From: Agrobacterium arsenijevicii
Lineage (GTDB): Bacteria > Pseudomonadota > Alphaproteobacteria > Rhizobiales > Rhizobiaceae
Direction of reading: 5' to 3'
Length of the DNA stretch: 64,000 nucleotides
Assembly: GCA_000949895.1 (NCBI GenBank)
Contig: JWIT01000013.1
Span: 1-64,000, forward strand
Positions 43,920 to 53,710 of the stretch are shown here, one piece after another. The position numbers and the translations under genes are program-made. The notes under the pieces are model-generated. The model saw only the letters and a list, made by a program, of their open reading frames with translations, was not told where the DNA came from and searched no databases. Numbering within the stretch: the stretch's first letter is position 1; each line of letters starts with the position of its first letter.

Positions 43920-45817
43920 TCACGCGCCGCACCACCCTTGCCCTACTAGCCTCCGTGTTTTTGCCGGCCTATGCGCGCGCTGCCTATACCGATCCCGCCT
44001 ACTTCAAGGAGAAGCGGGACAAGGGCGAGTTGCCTGATATAGCGGAGCGCCTGCCGAAAAATCCGCGCGTCATCGATATGAAAGCGCTTGGCCGGGAACC
44101 GGGAAAACACGGCGGCTCGGTGCGCATGCTGATCGGCGGTCAGCGCGATATCAGGCTCATGCCCATCAGCAACTATGCCCGCCTGGTCGGTTATGACGAA
44201 AAATTCGAGCTTCATCCGGACATTCTGGAAAGCTACGACGTTCAGGACGAACGCATCTTCACTTTCAAGCTGCGCGAAGGCCACAAATGGTCCGACGGCA
44301 GCGATTTGACCTCCGAGGATTTCCGCTATTTCTGGGAGGATGTCGCTCTCAACAAGGAAATCCATAAGGGCGGTCCGCCGATCGAACTTCTGGTCAACAA
44401 CAATCCGCCCCTGATCGAAGTCATCGACCGGCTGACGGTGCGCTACACCTGGGAAGGTCCGAACCCGGATTTTCTGGCAAAGCTCGCGGCGGCCTCGCCC
44501 GCGCGGCTGTTCCTGCCCGCTGCCTATATGAAGCAGTTCCACATCAAATATCAGACTGCGGAAAACCTCGCGAAGCTCATCAAGAAAAACAAGACGGATG
44601 ACTGGAGCGGGCTACATATCAAGATGTCGCGGCAGGTCCGCCCGGAAAATCCCGCCCTGCCGACGCTCGATGCATGGCGCAATACGACTTCGCCGCCGGC
44701 CGAACAGTTCGTGTTCGAGCGCAACCCCTATTATCACCGTGTCGACGAAAACGGCCTGCAACTGCCCTATCTCGACCGGTTCCTGCTGAACGTCACCTCT
44801 TCCGACATCATCTCGGCCAAGACGGCGTCGGGTGATAGCGATCTGCAATATTTCGGCCTCGATTTCGCCGATTACACCTTCCTGAAGGATGCCGAAAAGC
44901 GCTTCCCATTGAAGGTAAATCTCTACAAGCGCTCTCAGGGGTCGCGGATCGCGCTTTTGCCCAATCTGAATTGCGCAGATCTGGTGTGGCGGCAATGTTT
45001 CCAGGACGTTCGTGTGCGCCGCGCAATGTCGCTCGCAATAAACCGGCACGAAATCAACATGGTCTGCTTTTACGGGCTGGCAAAGGAAAGCGCCGATACG
45101 GTCCTGCCCGAAAGCCCGCTTTACCGGCCGGAATTTGCCGAAGCCTGGAGCGCCTTTGACCGGGCGATGGCCAACAGGTTACTCGACGAAGCGGGTCTTG
45201 AGAAGCGTGACAACGCGGGCAACCGGCTTCTGCCGGATGGCCGCCCGGCCTATATCATCGTCGAGACAACAGGTGAAAGCACGCTCGAGACCGACGTGAT
45301 GGAACTGGTGACGGATCACTGGCGGCACATCGGCATTGCGGTTTCCGTCCGTCCCACCCAGCGCGATGTCTTCCGCAAGCGCGCCATGGGCGGCGAGGTG
45401 TTGATGTCGGTGTGGATGGGCATGGACAATGGCGTGCCAACCCCCGACATGCTGCCGTCAGGCCTTGCTCCCACCGGCGACGACCAGCTGCAATGGCCGG
45501 TCTGGGGTATCCATTATCTTTCCGGCGGGCGCGAAGGCAAGGAGCCAGATCTGCCGGAAGCGGTACACCTGCTGGACCTGCTGAAAAAATGGCGCAGAAG
45601 CGTCGCCGAAGAAGAGCGCGAGGCCATCTGGCTGGAAATGCTGGAAATCTACACACAGCAGGTATTTTCCATCGGCATCGTCAACGGCGCCCTTCAACCC
45701 GTTGTCCATGTCAAACGTATGCGAAACGTGCCGGAAAAGGCGCTTTTCGGTTTTGAACCCACATCGTATCTCGGCGTCTACATGCCGGATGCCTTCTGGT
45801 ATGACGGAGACGCCTGA
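43916..45817 (+). CDS. Extracellular solute-binding protein, family 5 (peptide/opine type)
   Basis: A 633-residue periplasmic binding protein. The N-terminus MITRRTTLALLASVFLPAYARA is a signal peptide with a twin-arginine-like RR and cleavage near residue 22. The family-5 core shows FTFKLREGHKWSDGSDLTSEDF near 105 and VRRAMSLAINRHEINMVCF near 370. The start is TTG overlapping the ATPase stop (TTGA). At over 600 residues it resembles the long YejA-type branch. Ligand not known; relatives bind peptides, murein peptides, opines or sugars. Confidence 0.9.
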   Translation: MITRRTTLALLASVFLPAYARAAYTDPAYFKEKRDKGELPDIAERLPKNPRVIDMKALGREPGKHGGSVRMLIGGQRDIRLMPISNYARLVGYDEKFELHPDILESYDVQDERIFTFKLREGHKWSDGSDLTSEDFRYFWEDVALNKEIHKGGPPIELLVNNNPPLIEVIDRLTVRYTWEGPNPDFLAKLAAASPARLFLPAAYMKQFHIKYQTAENLAKLIKKNKTDDWSGLHIKMSRQVRPENPALPTLDAWRNTTSPPAEQFVFERNPYYHRVDENGLQLPYLDRFLLNVTSSDIISAKTASGDSDLQYFGLDFADYTFLKDAEKRFPLKVNLYKRSQGSRIALLPNLNCADLVWRQCFQDVRVRRAMSLAINRHEINMVCFYGLAKESADTVLPESPLYRPEFAEAWSAFDRAMANRLLDEAGLEKRDNAGNRLLPDGRPAYIIVETTGESTLETDVMELVTDHWRHIGIAVSVRPTQRDVFRKRAMGGEVLMSVWMGMDNGVPTPDMLPSGLAPTGDDQLQWPVWGIHYLSGGREGKEPDLPEAVHLLDLLKKWRRSVAEEEREAIWLEMLEIYTQQVFSIGIVNGALQPVVHVKRMRNVPEKALFGFEPTSYLGVYMPDAFWYDGDA

Positions 45818-45818
45818 T

Positions 45819-46817
45819 ATGCTGCGGTATATTCTCAAGCGCATCCTCGTCATGATCCCCACGCTGATCCTGATCTCGATGCTGGTCTTCACCATCATCG
45901 AATTGCCGCCGGGCGATTATTTCGAAAGCTACGTTGCCGAACTGCGCGCCATGGGCGAGACCGCAAACCTCGCCGAAATCGAAGAGTTGCGCATCCGTTA
46001 CGGCTTCGACCAGCCGGCGCCGATCCGCTATTTCCGCTGGGCGACCGGCATGCTGGTCGGCGATTTCGGTTATTCCTTCGAATATCAGCTGCCGGTAAAC
46101 GAGGTGGTGGGAGACCGTCTGTGGCTGACGGTTCTGGTGTCCTTCGTCACCATCATCGTCACCTGGCTCCTGGCCTTTCCGATCGGCATCTACTCCGCCA
46201 CGCATAAATACAGCTGGGGCGACTACGGCCTGACCTTCCTCGGTCTGCTCGGCATCGCCATCCCCAACTTCATGCTGGCTCTGATCCTGATGTATTTCGC
46301 CAACATCTGGTTCGGCATCTCCATCGGCCATCTGATGGACCGGGAATATCTGAACCAGGCGATGAGCTGGCCGAAGTTCAAGTCGATCCTCGAACATATC
46401 TGGATCCCCGTCCTCATCATCGGAACGGCGGGCACTGCCGGCATGATCCGCCGCCTGCGCGCCAACCTGCTGGACGAATTGCAGAAACAATATGTCGTGA
46501 CCGCGCGAGCCAAGGGGCTTCACCCCTTCAAGGTGCTGATCAAATATCCACTGCGCATGGCGCTGAATTTCTTCATCTCTGATATCGGTTCGATCCTGCC
46601 CGCGATCATTTCCGGCGCGGAAATCACCGCCGTCGTGCTGTCGCTCGAAACCACCGGTCCGATGCTGATCCGGGCGTTGCAAAGCCAGGATATGTATCTG
46701 GCCGGATCGTTCCTGATGTTCCTCGCATTCCTGACGGTGATCGGTGTTCTTGTCTCGGATATCGCCCTTGCCATACTTGACCCGAGAATCCGCTTCGGAG
46801 GTGGTAACGTCAAATGA
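45819..46817 (+). CDS. Peptide-type ABC permease (DppB/YejB-like)
   Basis: A 332-residue inner-membrane permease beginning MLRYILKRILVMIPTLILI, the standard first TM of DppB-type proteins. About six TM segments follow, and the EAA loop is RAKGLHPFKVLIKYPLRMAL near residue 230. The ATG at 45819, 1 nt after the preceding stop, is chosen; GGAG lies 9 nt upstream. It overlaps the next permease by ATGA. Confidence 0.92.
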   Translation: MLRYILKRILVMIPTLILISMLVFTIIELPPGDYFESYVAELRAMGETANLAEIEELRIRYGFDQPAPIRYFRWATGMLVGDFGYSFEYQLPVNEVVGDRLWLTVLVSFVTIIVTWLLAFPIGIYSATHKYSWGDYGLTFLGLLGIAIPNFMLALILMYFANIWFGISIGHLMDREYLNQAMSWPKFKSILEHIWIPVLIIGTAGTAGMIRRLRANLLDELQKQYVVTARAKGLHPFKVLIKYPLRMALNFFISDIGSILPAIISGAEITAVVLSLETTGPMLIRALQSQDMYLAGSFLMFLAFLTVIGVLVSDIALAILDPRIRFGGGNVK

Positions 46818-47989
46818 CTTCATCCATCCCCACACCGGGCGAAGCGTTGCCCCATTACGTCTCGGCGGCACCGTTCGACCCGTCGCTCATCGAGCCCAAC
46901 ACGTCTGGAATGGCGGCCTTCAGCAAGGCATCGCAGCTGCGGCTCATGTGGTGGCAGTTCCGCCAGCACAAGATCGCCGTCTGGTCCGGCGCTTTTCTGG
47001 TGGTGCTTTATCTTTCGATCCTGATCAGCGAGTTTCTCGCCCCGTACAATCTCCATACCCGCAATATCGATCATATCTACGCCCCGCCCCAGGGCATTCA
47101 CCTCTTCAATGACGGCAAATTTGTCGGCCCCTTCGTTTATGGCCGGGAAATGACGCTGGACATGGACAATCTGAGGCGCGTCTACCGCGATGTGCCGACG
47201 GATATCCAGCCGCTGCGCTTCTTCTGCAAGGGCGATACCTACCATTTCTGGGGCATGATCGAGGGCAGAACCCATTTCGTATGCCCGGCCGAAGGCGGTG
47301 AGATGTTCCTGCTCGGCACCGACCGGCTCGGACGTGACGTGCTGTCGCGGATCATCTATGGCGCGCGTATCTCGCTGACGATCGGCCTTCTCGGCGTCGC
47401 CATGAGCTTCGTTCTCGGCATTGTGATCGGCGGTCTGGCCGGTTATCGCGGCGGCACGTTCGATCTCATCGTCCAGCGCATCATTGAAGTCCTGCAATCC
47501 ATTCCAAGCATTCCGCTGTGGCTCGCACTTGCGGCGATCATGCCGGTGACCTGGAGCCCGATCCTCGTTTATCTCGGCATCACCATCATTCTCGGCATGC
47601 TGGACTGGACAGGACTGGCGCGCGCCGTGCGCTCGAAATTGCTTGCGCTTCGTGAGGAAGACTATGTTTTGGCTGCACAATTGATGGGTGCCGGCACGCC
47701 GCGAATCATTGGCAGACACCTTATCCCCGGCTTCATGTCACATCTGATCGCGTCAGCAACGCTGACGATACCGGGCATGATTCTCGGCGAAACCGCGTTG
47801 AGCTTCCTCGGCCTCGGCCTCAGGCCACCGATCACAAGTTGGGGAATTCTGCTCACGGAGGCGCGCAGCGTCAGCGTCATTGCGCTATATCCGTGGCTTC
47901 TCATCCCGACGATTCCGGTTGTTCTCGTCATTCTGGCCTTTAATTTCTTCGGTGACGGACTACGTGATGCTGCTGATCCCTTCAGATAA
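46814..47989 (+). CDS. Peptide-type ABC permease (DppC/YejE-like)
   Basis: A 391-residue permease. A long cytosolic N-terminus leads to TM1 near 60 (IAVWSGAFLVVLYLSILI), then a large periplasmic loop (about 85-165), a GTDRLGRDVLSRIIYGARIS motif near 172 and five further TM segments. The EAA loop is LMGAGTPRIIGRHLIPG near 290. The large loop resembles YejE. It is the last gene of the importer; a glycosyltransferase gene follows after 72 nt with no clear terminator. Confidence 0.92.
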   Translation: MTSSIPTPGEALPHYVSAAPFDPSLIEPNTSGMAAFSKASQLRLMWWQFRQHKIAVWSGAFLVVLYLSILISEFLAPYNLHTRNIDHIYAPPQGIHLFNDGKFVGPFVYGREMTLDMDNLRRVYRDVPTDIQPLRFFCKGDTYHFWGMIEGRTHFVCPAEGGEMFLLGTDRLGRDVLSRIIYGARISLTIGLLGVAMSFVLGIVIGGLAGYRGGTFDLIVQRIIEVLQSIPSIPLWLALAAIMPVTWSPILVYLGITIILGMLDWTGLARAVRSKLLALREEDYVLAAQLMGAGTPRIIGRHLIPGFMSHLIASATLTIPGMILGETALSFLGLGLRPPITSWGILLTEARSVSVIALYPWLLIPTIPVVLVILAFNFFGDGLRDAADPFR

Positions 47990-48061
47990 AATGGAACACG
48001 CCTTGATAAACTGCTCTTCCGCCATCGCCTTTTTTGTGAAAGGCAAAAAGAGGTGTGGCCG

Positions 48062-49270
48062 ATGACCTCCCGTTTGAACGACGCACGCATCCTCATGTAC
48101 AGCCACGATTCCTTCGGCCTTGGCCATCTGCGGCGGTGTCGCACGATCGCCCACGCGCTGGTCGAGGATTATCGCGGCCTCAACGTCCTCATCATCTCAG
48201 GCGCGACCATTGCCGGCGCCTTCGATTATCGCGCCCGCGTCGATTTCGTGAAGATCCCAAGCGTCATCAAGCTGCGCAACGGCGAATACACCTCCATGGA
48301 CAGGCATATCGACCTTCAGGAAACGCTGAAGATGCGCCGCTCCATCATCTATCACACGGCCGAAAGCTTCCAGCCAGATATCTTCATCGTCGACAAGGAG
48401 CCCATGGGCCTTCGCGGCGAGGTGGAAGAAACGCTTACCTACCTCAAAAGCCAGGGAACCAAGCTCGTCATCGGCCTGCGTGACGTCATGGATGCGCCGC
48501 AGCTGCTTGAGGCGGAATGGAAGCGCAATGACGTGATGACCAAGATCGGCAAGTTCTACGACCACGTCTGGATTTATGGCCCGCCGGATTTCCATGACCC
48601 GCTGACCGGGCTCGACGTTCCGCAAACGGTTCGCGACAAGATGGATTTCGTCGGTTTCCTGCAACGCTCCAAAACGCAGGCGGAAACCGTGGCGCATCGG
48701 CCGGAAGGCGACTATCTCCTCATCACCACCGGCGGCGGCGGCGATGGCAGCGAATTGATCGACGACGTCATCAACGCTTACCGTCATGACAACGAACTGA
48801 CCCACAAGGCGCTCGTGGTGCTCGGCCCCTATATGCCGGCAGACCAGCGCCAGCGCTTCATGAGCAGCGTGGCCGATATTCCGTATATCGAGATCATCGA
48901 ATTCGATAACCGCATGGAAGACCTCGTCGCCGGCGCTCAGGCCGTCGTGTCGATGGGTGGCTATAATACCGTCTGCGAGATATTGTCGTTCGACAAGCCA
49001 GCCCTCGTCGTACCGCGCACGGTACCGAGGGAAGAGCAGCTTATCCGCACCAGCCGCGCGTCGGAACTTGGCCTCTTCGACATGCTTCTACCGGAAGACG
49101 CCGAGAACCCCGCAAAAATGGCCGCAGCCCTCAAAGCGCTGCCGAACCGCGCGCCACCTTCCGTCAATTCGCGGGAGCTGAAGCTCGACGGTCTGGAAAA
49201 CATATCGAAACGGATAGCCGAATGGCTGCCGCCCGAGGGTGAAAAGGCGCCGATCACGCTGACCGCGTGA
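48062..49270 (+). CDS. MurG-like glycosyltransferase (GT28 C-terminal type), copy 1
   Basis: 402 residues, GT-B fold. The N-terminal MYSHDSFGLGHLRRCRTIAHAL is the glycine-rich acceptor loop, and the C-terminal donor region is SMGGYNTVCEILSFDKPALVVPR near residue 305, followed by REEQLIRTSRASELGL. It is not MurG itself, lacking that protein's membrane-facing hydrophobic patch. The ATG at 48062 has AGAGG 8 nt upstream. It shares its design and the GYNTVC-IL motif with the gene at 50558-51709, with a GT4 gene between them. Confidence 0.83.
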   Translation: MTSRLNDARILMYSHDSFGLGHLRRCRTIAHALVEDYRGLNVLIISGATIAGAFDYRARVDFVKIPSVIKLRNGEYTSMDRHIDLQETLKMRRSIIYHTAESFQPDIFIVDKEPMGLRGEVEETLTYLKSQGTKLVIGLRDVMDAPQLLEAEWKRNDVMTKIGKFYDHVWIYGPPDFHDPLTGLDVPQTVRDKMDFVGFLQRSKTQAETVAHRPEGDYLLITTGGGGDGSELIDDVINAYRHDNELTHKALVVLGPYMPADQRQRFMSSVADIPYIEIIEFDNRMEDLVAGAQAVVSMGGYNTVCEILSFDKPALVVPRTVPREEQLIRTSRASELGLFDMLLPEDAENPAKMAAALKALPNRAPPSVNSRELKLDGLENISKRIAEWLPPEGEKAPITLTA

Positions 49271-49313
49271 CTGGCTCCCCGACAACCGCCGCTTCAAAAG
49301 AGACACGCGCAAC

Positions 49314-50561
49314 GTGACCGATACAAAAAAAATCGTGGTGCTCCTCAAGGGCTATCCGCGCCTGTCCGAGACATTCATCGCCCAGGAACTTCTGGGGCTT
49401 GAAAAGGCTGGCCTCACACTTGAACTCATGTCCATGCGTCGCCCGACGGATAAAAAACGCCACCCCGTTCATGATGAAATCCGCGCACCCGTCACCTATC
49501 TGCCGGAATATCTGCACGAGGAACCTCTGCGCGTTTTGAAAGCATTGTGGGCCTGCCGCAAGAAGCCGGGCTTCACCAAGGCGCTTCGCCGGTTTTTCAG
49601 CGATCTGCCGCATGATCTCAGCCGCAACCGCTTCCGCCGTTTCGGGCAGGCCGCAGTGCTCGCCCATGAGTGGCCGGCGGATGCCGAGTGGCTGCATGTT
49701 CACTTCATTCACACGCCCGCCTCGGTCGCCGCCTATACGCATCTCATCACCGGCACGCCCTGGACGATTTCGGCCCACGCCAAGGATATCTGGACCTCGA
49801 GCGACCGCGACCTTGCCGCCAAGCTGGAAAGCGCCCGCTGGGCCGTCACCTGCACGGCGAGTGGCTTTCAGCACCTCCGCGACCTTTCCGGCCTCAAGCA
49901 GAATGTGCACTTGAGCTATCACGGGCTTGATCTCACCCGCTTCCCGCATTTCGACACGCCGCGCCCGCAAAGAGATGGATCGGACGCTCATGATCCGGTC
50001 AGGATTTTGAGTGTCGGCCGCGCGGTCAAGAAAAAGGGCATCGATATTCTGTTGCAGGCACTGGCCTCGCTTCCGCAGGATATCCATTGGCGTTTCACCC
50101 ATATCGGCGGCGGCGACGAACTTGCAGCACTGAAGAAACTCGCCGACGAGCTTGGCATTACCGACAAGATCGTCTGGACCGGGGCAATGGACCAGAAGCA
50201 GGTGCTGGAGAATTACCGTGAGGCGGATCTGTTTGCCCTTGCCTGCCGCATCACCAGCGATGGTGATCGTGACGGTCTCCCCAATGTGCTGGTCGAGGCT
50301 GCCAGCCAGGCGCTGACCTGCATTTCCACCAATATATCAGGCATTCCGGAATTCTTTGTCGACGGCGAAAACGGGCTGCTGACGGAGCCGGAAAATCCGG
50401 CCGCCTTCGCGGAAGCGCTACGCACCGCAATCACCGATCCGCAATTGCGCCAGCGTCTCGGTAGTGCTGCCGAAAACCGTGTGCGGACCGCTTTCGACAA
50501 TCGCACCAGCATTGCCGAGTTGAAGGCCCTGTTCGAAACCGAGTGGAAAAAAACGCCATGA
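49314..50561 (+). CDS. Glycosyltransferase family 4 (colanic-acid type)
   Basis: 415 residues, GT-B fold. The N-terminal VVLLKGYPRLSETFIAQELL is typical of colanic-acid-type GT4 enzymes, WTISAHAKDIWTS lies near residue 155, and the donor site is SDGDRDGLPNVLVEAASQAL near 318 followed by SGIPEFFVDGENG. The start is GTG with a purine-rich stretch upstream. Its stop overlaps the next start (ATGA), coupling it to the second MurG-like gene. Confidence 0.88.
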   Translation: MTDTKKIVVLLKGYPRLSETFIAQELLGLEKAGLTLELMSMRRPTDKKRHPVHDEIRAPVTYLPEYLHEEPLRVLKALWACRKKPGFTKALRRFFSDLPHDLSRNRFRRFGQAAVLAHEWPADAEWLHVHFIHTPASVAAYTHLITGTPWTISAHAKDIWTSSDRDLAAKLESARWAVTCTASGFQHLRDLSGLKQNVHLSYHGLDLTRFPHFDTPRPQRDGSDAHDPVRILSVGRAVKKKGIDILLQALASLPQDIHWRFTHIGGGDELAALKKLADELGITDKIVWTGAMDQKQVLENYREADLFALACRITSDGDRDGLPNVLVEAASQALTCISTNISGIPEFFVDGENGLLTEPENPAAFAEALRTAITDPQLRQRLGSAAENRVRTAFDNRTSIAELKALFETEWKKTP

Positions 50562-51709
50562 CCGATGCGGAAAAGCGTCCTTCCGTTTTCTTTTACGTCC
50601 AGCACCTTCTGGGCATCGGCCATATCGCCCGTGCCAGCCGTGTTGCCAATGCCCTTCAGGCTGATGGTTTCGATGTCGTTCTGGTGACGGGCGGCACGCC
50701 GGTTCCGGGCTTTCCGGGCGAAGGCATCCGCCACGTCGAATTGCCGCCGATCGCCGTCAGCGACGAAAGCTTTTCCGGCCTTGTCGACAGTTCCGGCAAA
50801 CCGGTGGATGACGACTTCAAGAAACTCCGCACGGATATGCTCATTGGCGCCTATCATGGTGCAAAACCGGATATCGTCATCATCGAGGCGTTCCCCTTCG
50901 GCCGCAGGCAGGTGCGTTTCGAATTGCTGCCGCTTCTGGATGAGATCGAGGACAGCGAACCGCGCCCACTCGTCATGACGTCGCTGCGCGACATTCTCCA
51001 GGAAAAAACCAAACCGGGCCGGGACGAAGAAACCGTGTCGCTGGTGAAGAAACATTTCGACTCGGTTCTGGTTCACGGCGATCCGGATTTCGTCCGGCTG
51101 GAAGAGACCTTTCCCCTTGCCGATGAAATCAGCCAGCGCATTGTCTATACCGGCCTCGTTGCACCGCTGCCGCCACCGGAACCGGCTGAGAAATTCGATA
51201 TCGTGGTGTCCGCAGGCGGCGGCGCCGTCGGCGCGGCACTCGTTCGGGCAGCGCTCGAAGCCGCACCGCTGCTGGATAATATCAAAAGCTGGTGCCTCGT
51301 AACCGGCCCCAATATGCCGCAAGCGGATTTCGATGCGATCTCAGCGCAGGCAGCGGATAATGTTTCCGTTTTCCGCTTCCGCAAGGATTTCGCAAGCCTG
51401 CTGGCCGGCGCGCGGCTTTCGGTTTCGCAAGCCGGTTACAATACGGTCTGCGATATTCTTCGGGCAAAATGCCGTTCGCTCCTGATCCCCTTCGCAGCAG
51501 GTGGCGAAACGGAACAGAGCGCCCGCGCCGAACGTCTGGCGCGACTGGGACTGGCGCAGGTGCTGGAGGAGAAAGATATCTCCGCGCAATCCATGGCCGA
51601 CGCGATCAAGGCGGCATTGGCCCTGCCGGAACCGGACACGATCACACTCGATCTCGACGGAGCGGCCGGAACTGCTAGAGCCCTGCGCCGCCTTTTTGAT
51701 GAGCGGTGA
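50558..51709 (+). CDS. MurG-like glycosyltransferase (GT28 C-terminal type), copy 2
   Basis: 383 residues, GT-B fold. The N-terminal FYVQHLLGIGHIARASRVAN parallels the acceptor loop of copy 1, and VVSAGGGAVGAALVRAALE near 210 leads the donor half. SQAGYNTVCDILRAKCRSLLIP near 290 is the donor motif. The ATG at 50558 (ATGA overlap with the GT4 stop) is preferred over the upstream in-frame start at 50543. The end overlaps cutC on the other strand by 35 nt. Confidence 0.83.
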   Translation: MTDAEKRPSVFFYVQHLLGIGHIARASRVANALQADGFDVVLVTGGTPVPGFPGEGIRHVELPPIAVSDESFSGLVDSSGKPVDDDFKKLRTDMLIGAYHGAKPDIVIIEAFPFGRRQVRFELLPLLDEIEDSEPRPLVMTSLRDILQEKTKPGRDEETVSLVKKHFDSVLVHGDPDFVRLEETFPLADEISQRIVYTGLVAPLPPPEPAEKFDIVVSAGGGAVGAALVRAALEAAPLLDNIKSWCLVTGPNMPQADFDAISAQAADNVSVFRFRKDFASLLAGARLSVSQAGYNTVCDILRAKCRSLLIPFAAGGETEQSARAERLARLGLAQVLEEKDISAQSMADAIKAALALPEPDTITLDLDGAAGTARALRRLFDER

Positions 51710-52415
51710 GGATCGTCTTCAATTCGCGGACCGCCGCCTCATCCGTACCCTTGCGCCCCGCACCGGTGAAACCGAGCTTCGCCACCCGGCTTTCCGGATC
51801 GTAAAACGGAACGGTGGAACAGGATGCATGGATTTCCGTAATGGGAAAGCGGTCCAGCAATGTCTGTACGATTGGCGGGCGCACGCCAGCACCCGGCATG
51901 ATGACAATCCGGCCGTCAGCCAGCTCGGATAACCGCGCCAGCGTCTCTATGCCCTCGAGCGCCGAACGCGCGCCGCCGGAGGTCAGAATTCTAGGAAAAC
52001 CGAGCGCGATGGCAGCCTCCAAAGCCTCATCCATGTCGGGAACGACATCGATGGCCCGGTGCAACGTCACATCCAGCCCATCGGCGTGATGGCGCAATTC
52101 TTCAAGCAGGGGAATATCAAGCGAGCCATCGGCAAGCGAGGCACCGAGCACAACGCCGGAAAGCCCCGCCGCCCGTGCCGCGTCGATGTCGCGTTTCATC
52201 ACATCAGCCTCGTCGTGCGTAAACACGAAATCACCAGCCCGCGGCCTGATCATCACGCTCACCGGCAGGTCATATGCCGCCGCCCGGTGCATGAAGCCGA
52301 CAGAGGGCGTCACGCCGCCGCCGGACAGCGCCGCGCAGAGTTCGATCCGGTCGGCTCCACCTCTGACCGCCGCTTCCAGCCCCGCTACATCGTCCACGCA
52401 AATCTCGAGAATCAT
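51675..52415 (-). CDS. cutC: CutC family protein (PF03932)
   Basis: A 246-residue TIM-barrel protein. Signatures are LEICVDDVAGLEAAVRGGADRIELC at the N-terminus (in two parts), GGVTPSVGFM near 33, MIRPRAGDFVFTHDE near 55 and the C-terminal ILTSGGARSALEG. The ATG at 52415 has GAGG 5 nt upstream, better than the start at 52430. CutC was named for copper tolerance, but its role in copper is debated. Here it is the last gene of a hexosaminidase/RpiR operon, which argues for a sugar-related role. Confidence 0.9.
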   Translation of the reverse strand: MILEICVDDVAGLEAAVRGGADRIELCAALSGGGVTPSVGFMHRAAAYDLPVSVMIRPRAGDFVFTHDEADVMKRDIDAARAAGLSGVVLGASLADGSLDIPLLEELRHHADGLDVTLHRAIDVVPDMDEALEAAIALGFPRILTSGGARSALEGIETLARLSELADGRIVIMPGAGVRPPIVQTLLDRFPITEIHASCSTVPFYDPESRVAKLGFTGAGRKGTDEAAVRELKTILTAHQKGGAGL

Positions 52416-52441
52416 CGTAACCTCTTTCATTCGAATGGCCG

Positions 52442-53647
52442 TTACCTGCGGCGGCCCTTCCCATCAAGCGCGTAGAGCATGTAAACGCCGCCAAGCCCCA
52501 CAATTGCGCCCAGGATGGAGGTTCCCGAATAGTTGGAGACCTGTGTCCCAACGGCAAAAATCAGCGCACCCAAACCAGCGCCGAGGAAAATGTTGACGGC
52601 GATCAGCGAGCTTCCAAGCCCCGGCCGATCCGCGATCAGTTCCTGCAAGTAAGTGATCGGGATACTGATGATGGCGGCAGCACCCAGCGCGCTGATGACG
52701 GTCTGGGCATAAATATGCCATGGCGCGGAAGCGAGCCCCTGCAGGATGAGATAGATGGCGTAGAGCACCGCTCCCGCCGCAAGTGTCAGCGTTTGCGGCA
52801 CCTTCTTCTCGATCCAGCCCCACAGGAGAATGAAAACGATCTCCAGCGCGGCAACGATGCCCGCGACAATACCGATATCCGCGACCGTGCCCTTCGCTTG
52901 GCCCGTTATGATGAGCGAGCGTATGGAATCATTGAGATGCAGCATCGAGCAGATCAAGGCGATGGCAATGATGCGCAGCAGTACCCGCCGCGAGCCGATC
53001 TCCGCAAGCGAGGCACGCAAACCGAACCGCGCCTGCGTGTTCACCGATACCGGCGTGGCGGCGCGCGGCAGACAAAAGGCCACGAGCAGAAAGCAGATGA
53101 GTGCGCAGATGCCTGAAAACAGGAAAGCCGTCAGCATATTGCCGGAACTCACCAGAAAAACACCGACGATGCCGGGCACCAGCACCCAGGAAAGCGAGAT
53201 GGTTGCGCGCATGATCGAATTCACGGCGATCATATCGCCTGTCGAAAGATTGCGGGCATCGGCACGCACATGCGCGAAGATCAGCGAGTTCATCGCCCCG
53301 AAAATCGGCAGGAGAACCAGCTTGGCGCTCACGAAAGCCGTGGCATTGCCAACCAGATAAACCAGCATATAGCCGCTGACGCCAAAGAGCGCGATGAGCA
53401 GCATGGGCTTGCGATATTCGCCTAGCCTGTCGGCGACGATGCCCATCAGCACACTGGCGCTGACATTGATGACGGCGGCAAACAGCATCAGCAGGGAATA
53501 GACGGTGTTGCTGAGCCCGATTTCGCGAATGCCGATCACCGCCTGATAGGGGGCGGTCGCGGCATTCGAAAAGCCGAAGAAAAGAATGGCGAGCGCCCCG
53601 ATGCGGATCGATGGATTGTTGATAACGATGGAAAGAGCCGACGGCAT
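52442..53647 (-). CDS. MFS transporter (SetA-like sugar efflux type)
   Basis: 401 residues with about 12 TM segments. The N-terminal IGALAILFFGFSNAATAPY and MGIVADRLGEYRKPMLL (the MFS loop 2-3 motif) near 68 resemble sugar-efflux/Set proteins. The ATG at 53647 (MPSALSIVINN) is preferred to the one at 53674, which lacks a ribosome-binding site; this is uncertain. It lies between the M81 peptidase gene and cutC with short gaps, in the RpiR-led operon, and may export or import a sugar. Confidence 0.85.
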   Translation of the reverse strand: MPSALSIVINNPSIRIGALAILFFGFSNAATAPYQAVIGIREIGLSNTVYSLLMLFAAVINVSASVLMGIVADRLGEYRKPMLLIALFGVSGYMLVYLVGNATAFVSAKLVLLPIFGAMNSLIFAHVRADARNLSTGDMIAVNSIMRATISLSWVLVPGIVGVFLVSSGNMLTAFLFSGICALICFLLVAFCLPRAATPVSVNTQARFGLRASLAEIGSRRVLLRIIAIALICSMLHLNDSIRSLIITGQAKGTVADIGIVAGIVAALEIVFILLWGWIEKKVPQTLTLAAGAVLYAIYLILQGLASAPWHIYAQTVISALGAAAIISIPITYLQELIADRPGLGSSLIAVNIFLGAGLGALIFAVGTQVSNYSGTSILGAIVGLGGVYMLYALDGKGRRR

Positions 53648-53710
53648 GAAGGTTCGCCTGAGATGATCCGGCATAGCCGGATCGCTGGGTGAAAAGCTAT
53701 CGAACCGCTG

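Noticed and set aside
48027..48050. Small hairpin (GCCTTT / AAAGGC) between the importer and the first MurG-like gene as a terminator
   Set aside because: The stem is only about 6 bp, AT-rich, and followed by A rather than T on the plus strand.
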